Positions 26,060-37,806 of a stretch of DNA of 64,000 nt are shown piece after piece (positions within the stretch are counted from its first letter, which is position 1; every line of letters starts with the position of its first letter). Origin of the DNA: Acanthococcus lagerstroemiae (Eukaryota > Arthropoda > Insecta > Hemiptera > Eriococcidae). Below the pieces are notes generated by a model. That model was not told the origin of the DNA, searched no databases, and was given only the letters and a program-made list of their open reading frames with translations. Made by a program: the position numbers and the translations under genes. The stretch spans positions 29,719,312 to 29,783,311 of the forward strand of contig CM063113.1 in NCBI GenBank assembly GCA_031841125.1, written 5' to 3'.

Positions 26060-26317
26060 TGGACGCTGTTAAGCGTAACAGAACCAACCGATTATTTTGT
26101 TGACAAAATAAGTTATAAAATATCGTTGGAAAGAGCGTAAAAAGCAGAATTTTTCAAAATTGGGCCCCCGATTTAAAAATGTGTACTCACGTTGAAAAAA
26201 GCTTATCAGTACCTAAACGCTATGTCATATAGTTTCTACATGGCTCTTGAACTTCGAATCACGTGTTCTCAAAAAACAGATTTTGTCGGTTGGTTCTGTT
26301 ACGCTTAATAGCGTCCA
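26060..26317. mobile_element. MITE of the TGGACGC family, copy 2
   Basis: Ends TGGACGCTGTTAAGCGTAAC and GTTACGCTTAATAGCGTCCA are near-perfect inverted repeats, continuing as AGAACCAACCG against CGGTTGGTTCT. Same orientation as copy 1, about 100 bases away. Confidence 0.85.
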
Positions 26318-26329
26318 AATAAATGAGTA

Positions 26330-27055
26330 CTAATTTATTCATTAATAAAATGGGCAGCACAAGTGTTGGGACAGTCAAGTACGCCTCATTAAGAATAGTC
26401 TTCATACAGTAGTTTATGCGTGAGAACATGCCTTCCCTTGTTCCATTTCCTTATTCTCTCGTTGAACAGAGTATAGTTCGGTAAGGCTCTTCGCCATTTT
26501 CTTTCCAGTTCAGTCCGTCAAAAAAGAATGGCATGCATTTATCGACACGCGAAGAAAAATAGATAATCACGCGAATAGACCATTTTCCAGCGAACTGAAA
26601 GTACTGCTTTCTATTATAAAAGATGGATGCGAACATAAACTGAGTGAAGGGACAATATAATTGAAATTCACGACGTATAATTCAGGTGGACCACAGTAGA
26701 AAAATATAAACGCGATAATACTGGAAATGAACGCGAAATAAAAGATGGAAAAATAATATCGAAAACGTGAATAAAGGAACATTGTTGAGTCAAAAGTGCT
26801 CTTTTGGCTTTTGCGGGACGACCGCGTTTCCGATTTTGTCCCAACGGGATTTGTTTTGCCACTGGGGGCGCTTCAAAGAGTTGCAGTCGTATCCGCATAC
26901 CTCCCGCTGAGGAATTTTGCCATGCTATTGTCATCCAGGGAAAATCTTACGATTTTCACACCGTTGTCACCTCCCACGAATCTTCTCCAGAAGCTCGGCA
27001 AGGAAATAGTTGTCACTTGATTGTCACTCGACACGCGGTTATCACCCCATCAAAA
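26330..27055. other. No gene seen
   Basis: The reading frames at 26668-27160 are not supported by splice sites or domains, and their right part runs into a tandem repeat. Confidence 0.35.
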
Positions 27056-27365
27056 CTGGCTTTTCTACTGTCCCTTTGTCACTCGGTTGATACTCTATTG
27101 GTACCTACTCATTTCTCTAGTGGATTTTGTCACCCTGTTGTGTTACTCTATCGGTACTGAATTTTCTGGGGGATTTTGTAACTTTACTGGTACTTATTTT
27201 TCTGGAAAATTTCGTCACTGTTGTCACTTTACTGGTACTTATTTTTCTGGTGGATTTTGTCATTCTGTTGTCACTCTATTAGCACTAAATATCCTGGTAG
27301 ATTTGTCACTCTGCTGATGGTACTCAATTTCCTGGTGGATTTTGTCATTCTGTAGTCCCAAGATT
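27056..27365. repeat. Minisatellite, unit about 40-50 bp
   Basis: TTTCTGGTGGATTTTGTCA and close variants recur at about 27115, 27166, 27205, 27243, 27290 and 27331, separated by variants of TGTCACTCTATTGGTACT. Open frames over it are repeat products. Confidence 0.8.
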
Positions 27366-27430
27366 TTTTACCAGAGGTAATACCGCGTTCATTGAACTTA
27401 AAATAACGTGTAAGGACTATCGCGTGGCGC

Positions 27431-28073
27431 TCAATAGACCTTTCTCAAGTCGACATCATACAATAAGTGGACGTTGTTCAATAAAAGGGAACCAACTAAC
27501 ATTTGTAAACAAAATGAGTTATTAGTATCGTTGGAAAGAGCGTAAAACGTAGAATTTTTCAAAATTGGGCCCCCGATTCAAAAATGAGTACTTACGTTGA
27601 AAAATGCTTATCAGTAAACGCAATGCCATATAGTTTCTACATGGCTCTTGAACTTCGAATCACGTGTTCTCAAAAAGCGGATTTTGCTAGTTGGTTCCCC
27701 TTTGCTGAACAGAGTCCAAGTTACAGTACTTACTTGGATATTGTTCGCAAAAATAGCCATTTTGCGGCAACGAACGTATCGACTCCCATAAGAAAAACAC
27801 ACGGAACAAAGATCATTAGATTACTATGGGTACCTGAGAATAAGAAATTTATTAGAAACTAAAGTTATCGGTATATTTTTAATTCAGAAGGTTCTTAGCA
27901 TTTGCTAATAAACTTCTAGTTTCTAACAAATTTCTTAGTCTCATGGTAATAATCTAATGATCTTTGTTCCATGTGTTTTTTTTATGGGAGTTAATACGTT
28001 CACTGGCGCAAAAACGGGTATTTTTGCTAACAGTTAACATACTGTGTGACGTCACCTGAAAAAGGTCGATTGA
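27431..28073. mobile_element. Foldback element with a nested MITE
   Basis: Outer inverted ends are TCAATAGACCTTTCTCAAG (27431) and CTGAAAAAGGTCGATTGA (ending 28073). A long inner inverted repeat pairs about 27742-27860 with 27912-28031, including AAAGATCATTAGATTA on the left and TAATCTAATGATCTTT on the right. MITE copy 3 sits between the outer end and the inner arm. The outer ends resemble those of the foldback at 39959-40652 (ATAGACCTTTTCATGG), so both are probably one family. Confidence 0.75.
27468..27718. mobile_element. MITE of the TGGACGC family, copy 3 (nested)
   Basis: Ends TGGACGTTGTTCAATAAAAG and CTTTGCTGAACAGAGTCCA, with GGGAACCAACTA paired with TAGTTGGTTCCC inside. The interior matches copies 1 and 2. 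It lies inside the left part of the foldback at 27431-28073, so it probably inserted later. Confidence 0.85.
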
Positions 28074-30851
28074 AATCTTGCGGTGAGCTTCTTTTTTTTA
28101 CCGGGCTTTTGCTTTGCGTTCAAACATGTTTTTTTTTTCGCGTGCTATTTATGATTTCTCAAAGAAAATCGGCTGAGCGATACACACCACGTGACCAGTT
28201 CTTCTCGTTTCACCGAACAAACTAGAAGGAGAATGGCGGCTGTCCTTCCCTGTCTTTCCTTATAGAGCCCTAAGTACAGCAAAATTCAAACATTCACGTT
28301 TCAAAGAATGACAAATTGGTTCTTGATGGAAAAAGTAGAAAATTACCCCCATATTCGTAATCCTGCTCACGTTTGAACGCACTATACCATCCTCAAGGAA
28401 GATGAGATGATGAACTATAATTACAACCGCTGGCCACCATCTGCCAAGCACGATTTCTAAAAAAGTGCAAACGTTTTTACCTCTTCTTCTCTGCCATAAT
28501 TTAACCAATTTTTTCCAAATTCCGTATGCACAATCTTGTAATACATACGCATAGGTATCGTGTTTCATTTTAAAGAATGTTTTAACACAAACTTTTGTAT
28601 ACTACTCCTGTAAGGTACATGGGAACTGAGCTGAATCTGAGAAATGTAACTCACAACACCCATGAATAATCAGTTTACAAAAAACATTCTCAAAAATCAC
28701 TTCATTCTGTGATATACTCGCTTTAAAAATTCGCAAGAACTTTGCTTAATTTCTACACTCATGTTTAATTGGATAATCAGTGATCCCAGTGTTGGAAAAC
28801 TTTAATACTTCTGTAGCTGTTTTACGACTGAAATCATTGGGAAAACCTCGAATATTTTTTCACTTGCTTCACTCTCAAAATAAGCGGCCAATCAGATGGG
28901 AACATTTTGGTTCCTCTCCCTCTACCAACTTCTCTTCAGTACGTCCTGTGTGTTTCAAGGATAAAACTGATAGTTGTGTTTGATTTGAGAAGTGATTAAT
29001 TTTTCAATATTGATGATCGAGCCGATTTTAGAATAGAAATTTAATATAGAAAATTATATCAGTTATATATTAAATTAAACTAAATAAACCGCGATGTCTG
29101 CGTTAGATACAATTAATGCATTTTAATTCTGGCGCATTTCACCTCATTAATTAGTACACCACTATGTAAATCCTATTAAAGTTTAACGTAATAACTCAAA
29201 ATCACAACACGATGCGTAATTCAATGAGAATTTCGATATCGATTATGTTAATATGAACGGACACTGAACGGCATGAAATTATAATTTCAGTTCCAGGAAT
29301 GTGTAATGCACCACGGTAAATGCCGTAATGCTATGTACCCTCAAGATACTGACGCCTTTCAAAAAAATTTGCATACCTTATTTTTGGTCCAAAAGGTAAA
29401 GTCTGCGCACCCAGACACATAGGTATGTATTTTTGAAAAGTCGCCTTTTTCGTTCCACTCTACTGCATAGTGGCTTTAATGGCGCCATCTGCTACAACAT
29501 ATGCTTTGACAGTACATACGCGTAAAATAAAGCTACTTTACCATCTATGGGTAAGAATAAATGTTGTTGAATGTTTTTCAACAATGTATCAATCGTCGAT
29601 TGTGATTTTTTTTTAATTCAATTACATATTATGAAGTGGATGACGTCAGTTTCTCAGGTTTTAGCATATCGCTAACTGATGAGCAACTGGCGTGACTTTG
29701 CCAGCTGACAGAGTTTTTGGGAGGGAGCCCCCTCCCATTCGATACGTCTCTGGGGGTTGGCAATTTTCTGAGAAAAGATTTAAAATAAGGATCACCCCAA
29801 TCAACCTATCGAAAATTCAAAACTTTTTCAGTTCTATTTGATAGTTCGCCATATTATTTTGCAGCACGAAGTCTGCACTCGACGGATTTCTGGCTCTCCA
29901 ACTTTGCAGCGATACTCTCCCTGTTGACCCTGCGAAATTCGATCCTCGAATGCAAACAGCTTGCCACCCGGTTATGTTTCGTCGTACACGAGCGAGTCGA
30001 GCAGAATTCAAAACTCGAAAAACACGAATCCACTCTTCTGTTTCGCTGAACACTAAACATTGCTCGCGAAACTGGGAGTTCTCGTAAAATTTATCGTCGC
30101 CGTTCATCTTTAAACTTTTCGCTTTTCCACTGTTTCTATGATTTACAGCTGTCCCAAAATTTGAACGCAACTTTTTTTTTTTCCACACTTACATCAAACT
30201 AAACACATTTTACGTTGAATTATTAGGTAAGTGTGTTAATCGATTAAAATTCGCACTATACCAAATCCGCGCCATTAAAATTTTAACTTGACTGTAATTT
30301 ATCATCGCGTTATCTTTATATTCGCGCCGAATTTTTCTCATTAACACATCAAATTTATCTCACTCGACGTGTTTTTTTTTTCTTTTCCTTGATTCGTTCG
30401 ACGATAATTTCGCGTCTCGGGTTCGTTTTCTCCCCCCCGGAGTCGAGCTGCGATTATTTTCACCACCAGCGTCGTCCCCTTCTCGGTATTAAAATAGCAG
30501 TATCAATTCGGTCGCGTTTTATCGTTTCGTCTTCAAGCGGCAAAAATTTTATACTTTCTTCGATATCACATGCGCTCCTCCCTTCCCTCTGATTTTACAG
30601 CGTTGGCCGGAATTTTTTCGTACACGATGAAATTCGCCAAATGACCGATGCGATAACCAACAAAGCAGAACTTCTAGTACAGTTTTTCTCTGACATTTTT
30701 CATTTGTTGAGTAGAAGTCCCCCTTCCCTTCTTTTAATCCCCACGTTAGCGTATTTATCGCGTCGTGAATTACGATGCCGTCGCCGACACTAAATCAACG
30801 TTAGCTAATAATCGAACTTCGAAAATAGAAAAACTCAACCCAGATGCTCAC
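28074..30851. other. No gene seen; expected position of the Orco 3' end
   Basis: The next Orco exon should lie to the left of 30852, but no match to the conserved carboxy-terminal region was found here or further left. The block 29830-30600 is richer in CG dinucleotides than its surroundings and could hold a promoter or first exon of a plus-strand gene; none was proven. Confidence 0.35.
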
Positions 30852-30956
30852 CTCGTCTATAAGTTCGTTTCCGTGGATGCAGAATATGAAAATCTGGCCC
30901 AGTGCATACGTAAGATAACCGATAGTACTGAAGGCGTACACATTCACTCCACTGAT
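30852..30956 (-). CDS. Orco: Odorant receptor co-receptor, exon (transmembrane 6 region)
   Basis: A 35-codon exon bordered by TTTTACAG on the upstream side and GTGAGC on the downstream side; both borders are phase 0. It reads ISGVNVYAF, then [11 protein letters not shown] and [11 protein letters not shown]. This matches the conserved Orco stretch that follows the long fifth segment, with NGVNVYAF and FGNRLIEE in other insects. The protein is a seven-transmembrane channel subunit with inverted topology that pairs with tuning odorant receptors in the dendritic membrane of olfactory neurons. HGNELIDE differs from the common form but keeps the pattern. The following exon, with the conserved ion-pathway end, was not found. 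Confidence 0.9.
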
Positions 30957-30993
30957 CTGTAAAATACAAGAGAGCTCGGTTACAATGACTTAC

Positions 30994-31080
30994 AAGTAAA
31001 AACTGAGCCCTTTCTCCATAAAAGCCCAAGATTTGGCAAACGAGCTTCCAAACATACACGGCCGACTTCTGGGGTCCGGT
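30994..31080 (-). other. Exon-like segment in an Orco intron, unknown
   Basis: On the minus strand 29 codons lie between an AG (CTTCCTTAAG) and a strong donor GTAAGT, phase 0 at both ends. It reads GPQKSAVYVWKLVCQILGFY, partly hydrophobic. The gap to the next Orco exon is only 37 bases, too short for an ordinary intron. It is not part of known Orco proteins. It may be chance or an exon of another gene. Confidence 0.2.
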
Positions 31081-32486
31081 CTTAAGGAAGGGTCACTTCT
31101 TCAATTCAAGCCACAGACGGCGTAGTATGGCCTGAAAGGTACAATTTGTCTCCAATAAAAAATTAAGTTCTTTGAATTTTCCATAGAAAGGCACGGTGCT
31201 AATTTTCGTATCTATTTCCCAAATGTCGTACATGGGGTCGTTCAAAATAACCCTTTATATCGTCATACATTAACACAGACGGCCTCACGGGCAAATCTTT
31301 TTGATATTTTTTCGGTGGTACCAAATTCTGTGGATGTAAGCTGATGGTACTTACGTCCAGAACTGTTTTCCTACAGCCGAGTCAGTTAGTTTTTGAGAAT
31401 ATTCTATCGTCACCACCTCCACCCATTAAATACCATACATACATACCTACATGGTTAAGTATTTGCTTTTGCTTTCAGATGGGACTTCGAACATGAAGTT
31501 TCTTAAACTATCATCAGAGCCAGCGCAAAAAACATGTTCATAGTTTTTAGAAGAGAAGAGCGGGGGTGAAAGGGAGGGAATGTACTCTAGGATAGACCGA
31601 AAAGACACTTAAAAGTTCAGGGTTTCCCTTTTGAAAGATTGCTTTGATGAGAAAATGGTTAGAAGGTCTGGAAGTAGATAGCATCCTCTCATTCGCTAAT
31701 CTCGGTGCAGCTGGAAAAGAAAATCAAAAATTTGATATTTCCAACTACAAGGTACGTATATGTGTTAATGTATAGCAAAATTAAGGGTTATTCGAGCTCT
31801 ATTTTCCGATCACCACACTTCTACAGCAAATACGAAAGAATTGATGGATATCTTTTCATGGAAAGCTCAAAGAGGTTTAATTTTTGTTAGACATTCAACA
31901 TTCCGGACCTTCGTACACTATCTATAGGCCATACTCCAATACTGATCTCCTATCCTGTCCCCCGAATGGGTAGCCAGGACGTCGGACGGGATAGTTTCAG
32001 CCTTGAAATTGATCGTATCGCCTCTGAGAGCGCATACACCATATTTCATGCTTTTATGACAAAGCACCCACGTAATTTCTGTTGAATTTTGCATTAATCA
32101 GCCGTACTGTAGGCCTTAAAGAACTATTTACGAGTAAAATGTATGAGTTAGAAGAGAAAAAAGGTATTTATGAAACTTAACGAGTTATAATAACTTATAG
32201 TAATATGTAGATTTACGAGCCACGCTAACTGTCAATCAGCGTTTAACGAAGCCGAGAACATTCATTAATAAAAATTAGGTAGCGAGTGAACAATTATTTA
32301 CCATTCAGGCAGCTCTAATGAAATTATCGAGAAAAATTCGAGGAAAATTTAAAAGGTAAGATAATTAAATATTTTGGTTATTCGATTTGATAATTTTAGT
32401 TTCGATACTAGAGTGCAGGTGGTCTGAGTTTTCGCAGAAGTGGTTTAGGATAATGACCGGGGAAACATAGCAAAAACTCGAAATAC
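31081..32486. other. Orco: Orco intron sequence
   Basis: Part of the 1.5-kb intron between the exons at 32487-32586 and 30852-30956. No further element was recognised. Confidence 0.6.
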
Positions 32487-32586
32487 CTTAGTAGCCTGGT
32501 ACGCGAGCAGAGTCAGCATGAATGTAGTGATCAGCATGTGGAACAGCAATGCAACACCATACATCTCGCCAACAGATGTCACGTAT
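32487..32586 (-). CDS. Orco: Odorant receptor co-receptor, exon (transmembrane 5 region)
   Basis: A 100-base exon following TATTTACAG and ending before GTATTT. Its first base completes an Arg codon begun in the exon at 47058, and it ends in phase 0. It reads YVTSVGEMYGVALLFHML and then LTLLAYQATK, matching the conserved block that follows WVERHKH in insect Orco proteins. The phase agrees with the exons on both sides. The upstream intron is about 14.5 kb and holds several mobile elements. Confidence 0.93.
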
Positions 32587-34430
32587 CTGTAAATAGATGG
32601 AAAGCATTATAATTTAGGTAAACGTCCAGAAAGTAACATAAATTGTGATCATACAAGCATAAGTTCAAGTAGCTGACCTGTAGCTGGGATTGGGAGGGGC
32701 TAATGAGGACGCTGACAAATATCAAATAAATGCTGAAAATTTTCTCGCCCGTATAATTTTTTATGTTTTGGGGGTGCTTAAGCTTCTCTATTTGCGCTCA
32801 TGCATACAGGTGTATGAGAAAGAACTGTCAAAATGAAGGGACATAATATTTCTGAGAAGAACATGCTATCCCCTAATACCATCTACTCTTCTAGTAAAAA
32901 ATGTTATTTTCACTGTTTTTCTATTTTCCGAAGTTTCTCCAGGTTTTGGGTATTTAATTAGGTAGCGTATACTATCAGTATAAAGTCGCTGAACGGTATT
33001 CAAGAGTTTAACATAGGATTTCTCTTCAGGAAATTTGCACGTATGCTTTGAAAAATCCTGAAAACAGTTTTGTAAAAATAAATTAGTTTGACCCCTCCCC
33101 CCCCCCCCTAAAAAAAGTGGTTTGGTCTCATGTCTAAAATAGGTTTTCTGAGTCGCTGAATTCATGTTTAAAGTTATTTCTTTAGTTATCTCCACCCACA
33201 TAGATCTGCAGGGGGCTGAGAGGTGCAATATTCAAAGTAACATGCTGGTCAAAAATATCAAAAATAGGGTAGGGTTTTCTGAATCAATGAGATCTTTTTC
33301 ATCTTTCTTTCTCCCCCCCCCCCCCAGAACACATTTAGTTCTTGAGAGCAAAGCATTTTGATAATAGGTAGCCGAGTTGCAAAGTAAACCAAAATTTCTT
33401 TCTAAAAAATAAATAAGTTAGATAATATTTTTTTCGGCAGGCGCTTCTTAATAATTCGCTTCAAGCCGGGTTCTGCGTACCTAGGTCTAACATGGTCAGT
33501 GATCTTAACACTCTCAAACACAGTACAAATAAAACTAAGCCACAAAACTATTTTATAAGAATTTTAAATGATCTGAATTGAATCTGAATCGAATTTAAAA
33601 ACAACAAATCTGCCAGCATTAAAAAAAAAGAGTTAACAAGTGTGAAGGTGCTTACAAAGTCGTAAATTAGTCTGAAAAAAAAGTCTTAGAAAGGCTTCAG
33701 TTAGTTTTCGAGAGTCGTGAACTAGTTGTGAGAACCTTCAACTACCAATTTTGGACCTACATGAGAAATAAAATATGTTACTTGAATGCCACGAGGTGCT
33801 CCTCTAGAAAGAAGTGCATGGAACTATGAGATAGAAAAAGAAAAGATCAGATAAAAACAAAACGAGACAAGAGAAAGATGAAAAAGTTTTCAGAAGGGGG
33901 TCGCTTCTTAATGATCTGCCAGTGGCATGTTCTTTGAAAATCTGATATCTGTATCAGAAAAGACAAAAAATTTAAAAAAAAATCCAAGGAAGGTAAGTGA
34001 TCGTACATCTTCAACGCAAATTCGGCTGGATTTACCAATAATTTTGTAAGTCCATCTGTCATCACTAGGGATGTAATTTTCATGTTTTTTGTTGTTTTTT
34101 TTTTTGATTGCCAGTAGGAATATTAACAATATCTTTCCGAATCATTAAATTCCGAGCAAAATGAGCCCAATTTGTATGAGCATATTTTTATATATATTTC
34201 GTAAAAAGCATAAATTTACATCTTTTTGGTGTTTTTATCCGTTTTTCGAAATATTTTGAGCATATTTTATACTTTTTTTCCATTTTTCACGATATTTTTT
34301 GCAAAATATTAGAAAATCCACTTTTTCAAAGACAAAAAAAAAATGTAAAATGAAAAATTGACTTTTTGCCAAAATCTGCTCCTGGGGGGAGGGGGTTGAT
34401 ATTTGCTGCAGTTTGCTTACTAGCCAAGTG
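32587..34430. other. Orco: Orco intron sequence with two poly-C tracts
   Basis: Part of the 14.5-kb intron. Runs of 12-14 C lie at about 33097-33110 and 33312-33326 in similar surroundings. No coding sequence was supported. Confidence 0.55.
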
Positions 34431-34433
34431 TTT

Positions 34434-34712
34434 CACGACACCCAGTAAGTTGTCTCTGATGTACACACGCACAGTACCAATCTTACTGATCTGGTAGTAA
34501 CACACTCTGTGATTGTAAAGCCTTGTTTGTGTGAACTAGTAGGAGTTATAGGGCGCGCTGTTTCCACCTTGATTGATACTGTAGTCGCTGTGTTCGCAAG
34601 TATCACTAGCTTTTTGGCATTGGTGGAACTCAAACCTAAGACCCGAGCCACCCGAGGATTGCGAAGCGGGCACATTACTACTTGGACACACAACGACACA
34701 AAACCTGGACAC
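34434..34712 (-). mobile_element. Possible tRNA-related SINE
   Basis: On the minus strand a B-box-like GGTTTGAGTTCC lies near 34623-34634, preceded by a GC-rich stretch (CGGGTGGCTCGGGTCTTA), and an open unrelated tail follows. The A box is not clear. It resembles in plan, not in sequence, the SINE at 18000-18192. The call is weak. Confidence 0.3.
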
Positions 34713-34830
34713 AGTTAAAGAAATAGCGTATTTGTACCATGAGTGTAGAAGATAATATTAGAAGGTAGTATGGCAGTTATAACAATCCAAAACCTCAACG
34801 AGCCTTAAAAATACTGAAAATAGCAGATTT
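34703..34830 (+). repeat. Direct repeat, left copy
   Basis: AACCTGGACACAGTT, ATAGCGTATTTGTAC, GAGTGTAGAAGA and AGAAGGTAG recur in the same order with divergence at 36850-37005, on either side of the inverted-repeat element at 34866-36783. Confidence 0.6.
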
Positions 34831-35781
34831 ATATTAGGAGATTATAGGGTATTATAAGGTACATTTGGGTAATTCCACGAAAATGGCCAAATTTATAGGC
34901 TCAAAACTTGGCTCGGAAAAAGTTGTAAAATTTTTTTCTTGGTGGAATAAGGCCTGTATACGTTGTGGACCAAAATAATATCATTCAGTTCAAGTCATAG
35001 TCTCAGGCGCGTGGGAGGAGGACACCAATTACCTTAATCAACCAGGTCGTATGAAGTTCCATCATCCTGGTCAGTAAAATTTGCCAGGTCGTCATTTATT
35101 CAATTGTCCTGATACCACGTCACAAGAGTTCCATCGTTCTGGAGTCAGTAAAAGCTCAGCTAAGGACCTACTACTAACTTGCACCCAACTTGGTCAGGAA
35201 AAGCGGGTAAGTTATAAAAGTTTAAAGATATTTCTCAAGATAACATCAGACAAAATTATAGATAACCTTACTGTTTCCAGTTTTCCCAGCAATGGGCCGT
35301 TTTGCACGATGGAATATTCATAATAACTGAACACCTCAACACATACCTACCCATAGTGGCAGGTACAGTATAATTTATTATATATCAAATGCGAAACTTT
35401 CAACTTCAAGCTCAAACCGCTTTTAACAACTTAAGTATATGTGAAAACTCATAAATTCATTTAATTTTGACTAGGCATAAAAATAAAAAATAAGAAACAT
35501 AGGATTCATAAAGTCAAAAAATGATCATGAAAAAAAAAAAAAGAAAAAAAAGAAGAAAATAAATCGCTATCCTATAATTGTGTAACTTTAGTACTCCTAT
35601 TTCGACTTAGTTATTCATTCCTTAATAACGCCACGAGTATAGTATAATTTTACTATGGGAAATGAGTTGAGCCCATATTAATTCATTTAATTAATTCAAT
35701 TACATCGTAGTAATCATGAGAATTGAGTAAACTACAGTTAAAGTGTTTAAAAATTTCGAAGTTCTTACAGCCTGAATACTA

Positions 35782-35829
35782 GTTCTTTCGACCTGGCCAT
35801 TAAAATCCGAGATACCAGGTCGAAAGAAA
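35782..35829. repeat. Perfect 14-bp hairpin
   Basis: TTCTTTCGACCTGG (35783-35796) pairs with CCAGGTCGAAAGAA (35815-35828) across an 18-base loop. CCAGGTCG also occurs near 35042 and 35090. Confidence 0.85.
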
Positions 35830-36049
35830 TATTGTAGTTGTCCAGGTTGTAGGAAAAAATGTCTCATTTTGACTGGAACGCCGTCAAGAGTATAATGTTG
35901 ATGAATTTTATTTTGTCATGTCAAAGTTTATCACTTACCAATTATTTTTTTCATTCATTCCATATTTTAGACCATTCTATACTGATCACACAGATATGGC
36001 CATTGCAAAAGATGAGAAAACATGTACACGTGTTATTTTCAAGACTTAT

Positions 36050-36250
36050 GGTTTGTTTATACTGGCCGTACGCCCGTAACTTGAACCCTAAACTTAACGG
36101 CCAGTATAAACTAACCTTGAATAAGCGTAGAAGTTGGATTTGATTCAACTTCCAAGTTACGGGCATAAGTTATCGCCAGGTTAAGTCCAGTCTTTTTTGT
36201 GTTCCAAGTTACGGGAATAAGTTTACAGCTACGGCCAGTATAGACCAACC
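36050..36250. mobile_element. Small MITE with GGTTTGTTTATACTGG ends
   Basis: Left end GGTTTGTTTATACTGGCCGT and right end ACGGCCAGTATAGACCAACC are inverted repeats. CAAGTTACGGG inside pairs with CCCGTAACTTG. TTAT borders both sides and may be the target duplication. An internal reverse copy of the end (GGCCAGTATAAACTAACC) is at about 36101-36117. Confidence 0.75.
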
Positions 36251-36849
36251 TTTATGGGCTTCCGGAACAAATACTTCGATTCTAGTTTCGAATTTCACCT
36301 ATGCTTAGCATTCCGATCGCAGACACGAAACGGATGAGCTACTTTTGAACAACACAGTTGTATCAGTGGTACCAGAAATAAGCAACAAAAATTGACCAGA
36401 GCGATGGAACAAAAACCATATGTCACAACTTCTAACTCAGCTGAAAGCCTAAAGGTGCAGTTGGGGTCAACACTGATCATCCCAGGATCATACTCCAGCG
36501 TTTAAAGACCACGTTTTCATATTTTATTACGAAGGAAGACTTCAGGGTATATGTTATAGATATGAAATTGTTTGGAAACATGTGACACCCAGGACGACGG
36601 AACTTTTAGGCGTTCAATGAGCATTTTCGAATGTATAGAGGCGGGATATGAGGTCTTGAAATAGTGGCAATATTAGAGGAGATCATTCCCTAGAAATCCA
36701 CTCATTTTTTGGTAACTTACGTACATAATTTACTGAGATATTTACGTGTTCGCTAAATTGGGTTATTTTCATGGAATCACCCATATAATGTTTGGCTTAG
36801 AAATTTCATGCTCCTTCATGTTAACAGTATGTAACCCAATTAACAATCT

Positions 36850-37005
36850 GAAACCTGGACACTGTTCTAAAAAATAGAAAAAAATAGCAGATTTGTACTT
36901 CGAGTGTAAAAGACACAAGAAGGTAGCACGTTCGGCTCAGAAATGTCAGGCCTTACATATTGGCAGTTAAAAATCCAAAATCTGGGAAAGCTTTGAAAAA
37001 TAGGA
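36850..37005 (+). repeat. Direct repeat, right copy
   Basis: Partner of 34703-34830: AACCTGGACACTGTT, TAGCAGATTTGTAC, GAGTGTAAAAGA and AGAAGGTAG in the same order, with extra bases between. Confidence 0.6.
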
Positions 37006-37079
37006 TGAGTCGCCGGTTTGCGTCAGTCCACAATCAATGTCGTTCTTGGTTAAATAAAGAATTTAAATTATTGATGTGG

Positions 37080-37290
37080 AAAGTTTTTGGGGAAATTCTT
37101 TTGGGAGAATTAGTTTTTGGGAAAAAAATTTTCGTGTATAAAAAGTTCGGGAACATCAATTTTAGGGAGAACAATTTTCGAGATAGAAACATTTGGGGGA
37201 AAAATTTTCGGCCTACAGTGTTTCGGGAAAAATTGTATTCGGGAAAATGTCATTCGGGGAAATGTTTTCGGGAAAATAATAGGGAATCGT
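37080..37290. repeat. Degenerate minisatellite
   Basis: Variants of TTTTCGGGAAAA and ATTCGGGGAAAATG recur about every 20-30 bases. Frames on both strands over it are repeat products. Confidence 0.65.
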
Positions 37291-37638
37291 GTCACATGCA
37301 TCATGAAAAAGCTGATTTAATTAATTTCTAAGACCCAAAAATTTTTGCAGGACTAGGCCGCACTCTCTTATCGACCATAAGCTCCATTTCCCTGATCCCC
37401 GGCCCTTTTGACCCTATGACACAAACTGGAGAAATCGAGAAATTGAATATTTCAACTTCATATTACGTCTATTTCACGGGTTCCACCTACTTCTCGAGTA
37501 TTTTAAGGTTTTTCCTATGCAACACAACTCAAAGAATCGTGTTCAAATATCTATTTCTGTATTTCAGCTCAAGCCTACCTTGATTTAATCAATTTTGAAA
37601 CTGTAAATTGCTTAACGTAACGTAAGCCGGGGACTCAC

Positions 37639-37713
37639 CGTAGCGAAAAAGCCGATCTGGAGAGTAGAAAGTATTAGCAGGTAGTACGGTTCAAAAAGTT
37701 CATGCTGCTTCAT
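37639..37713 (-). other. Exon-like segment in an Orco intron, unknown
   Basis: On the minus strand ATG at 37713 opens 25 codons ending at a strong donor GTGAGT in phase 0. It reads MKQHELFEPYYLLILSTLQI. It could be a first coding exon, and its phase would fit the exon-like segment at 30994-31080. No family was recognised and no other exon proves it. Confidence 0.2.
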
Positions 37714-37747
37714 ACTGATAGACCCATCAAAATATTTTGATTGGGGG

Positions 37748-37749
<2 letters not shown>

Positions 37750-37800
<51 letters not shown>
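37750..37800. repeat. (TA)n microsatellite
   Basis: An uninterrupted run of TA for about 50 bases. Confidence 0.97.

Positions 37801-37806
<6 letters not shown>

Larger units (their letters stand above)
34866..36783. mobile_element. TIR element, about 1.9 kb, non-coding
   Basis: Left end TGGGTAATTCCACGAAAATG and right end ATTTTCATGGAATCACCCA form imperfect inverted repeats. The ends resemble those of the element at 59640-60807 (GGGTAATTCTCCGAAAAATG), suggesting a common superfamily. No transposase frame was recognised. It contains a hairpin (35782-35829) and a smaller MITE (36050-36250). A target duplication is not clear. Confidence 0.55.

Noticed and set aside
26668..27160. Overlapping frames on both strands with CG-rich coding look
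   Set aside because: No splice-supported exon and the right part is minisatellite.
28260..28568. Open minus-strand frame of 102 codons with a hydrophobic stretch
   Set aside because: No recognised domain, and the only possible internal intron is about 24 bases, too short. It does not match the missing Orco exon.
29817..30188. Open minus-strand frame of 123 codons
   Set aside because: Overlapping open frames exist on both strands in a CG-rich stretch, and no domain or splice series supports it.
33090..33330. Two poly-C tracts as a regulatory element
   Set aside because: Similar homopolymers occur at 332, 45048 and 47738, so they are ordinary low-complexity runs and prone to sequence error.
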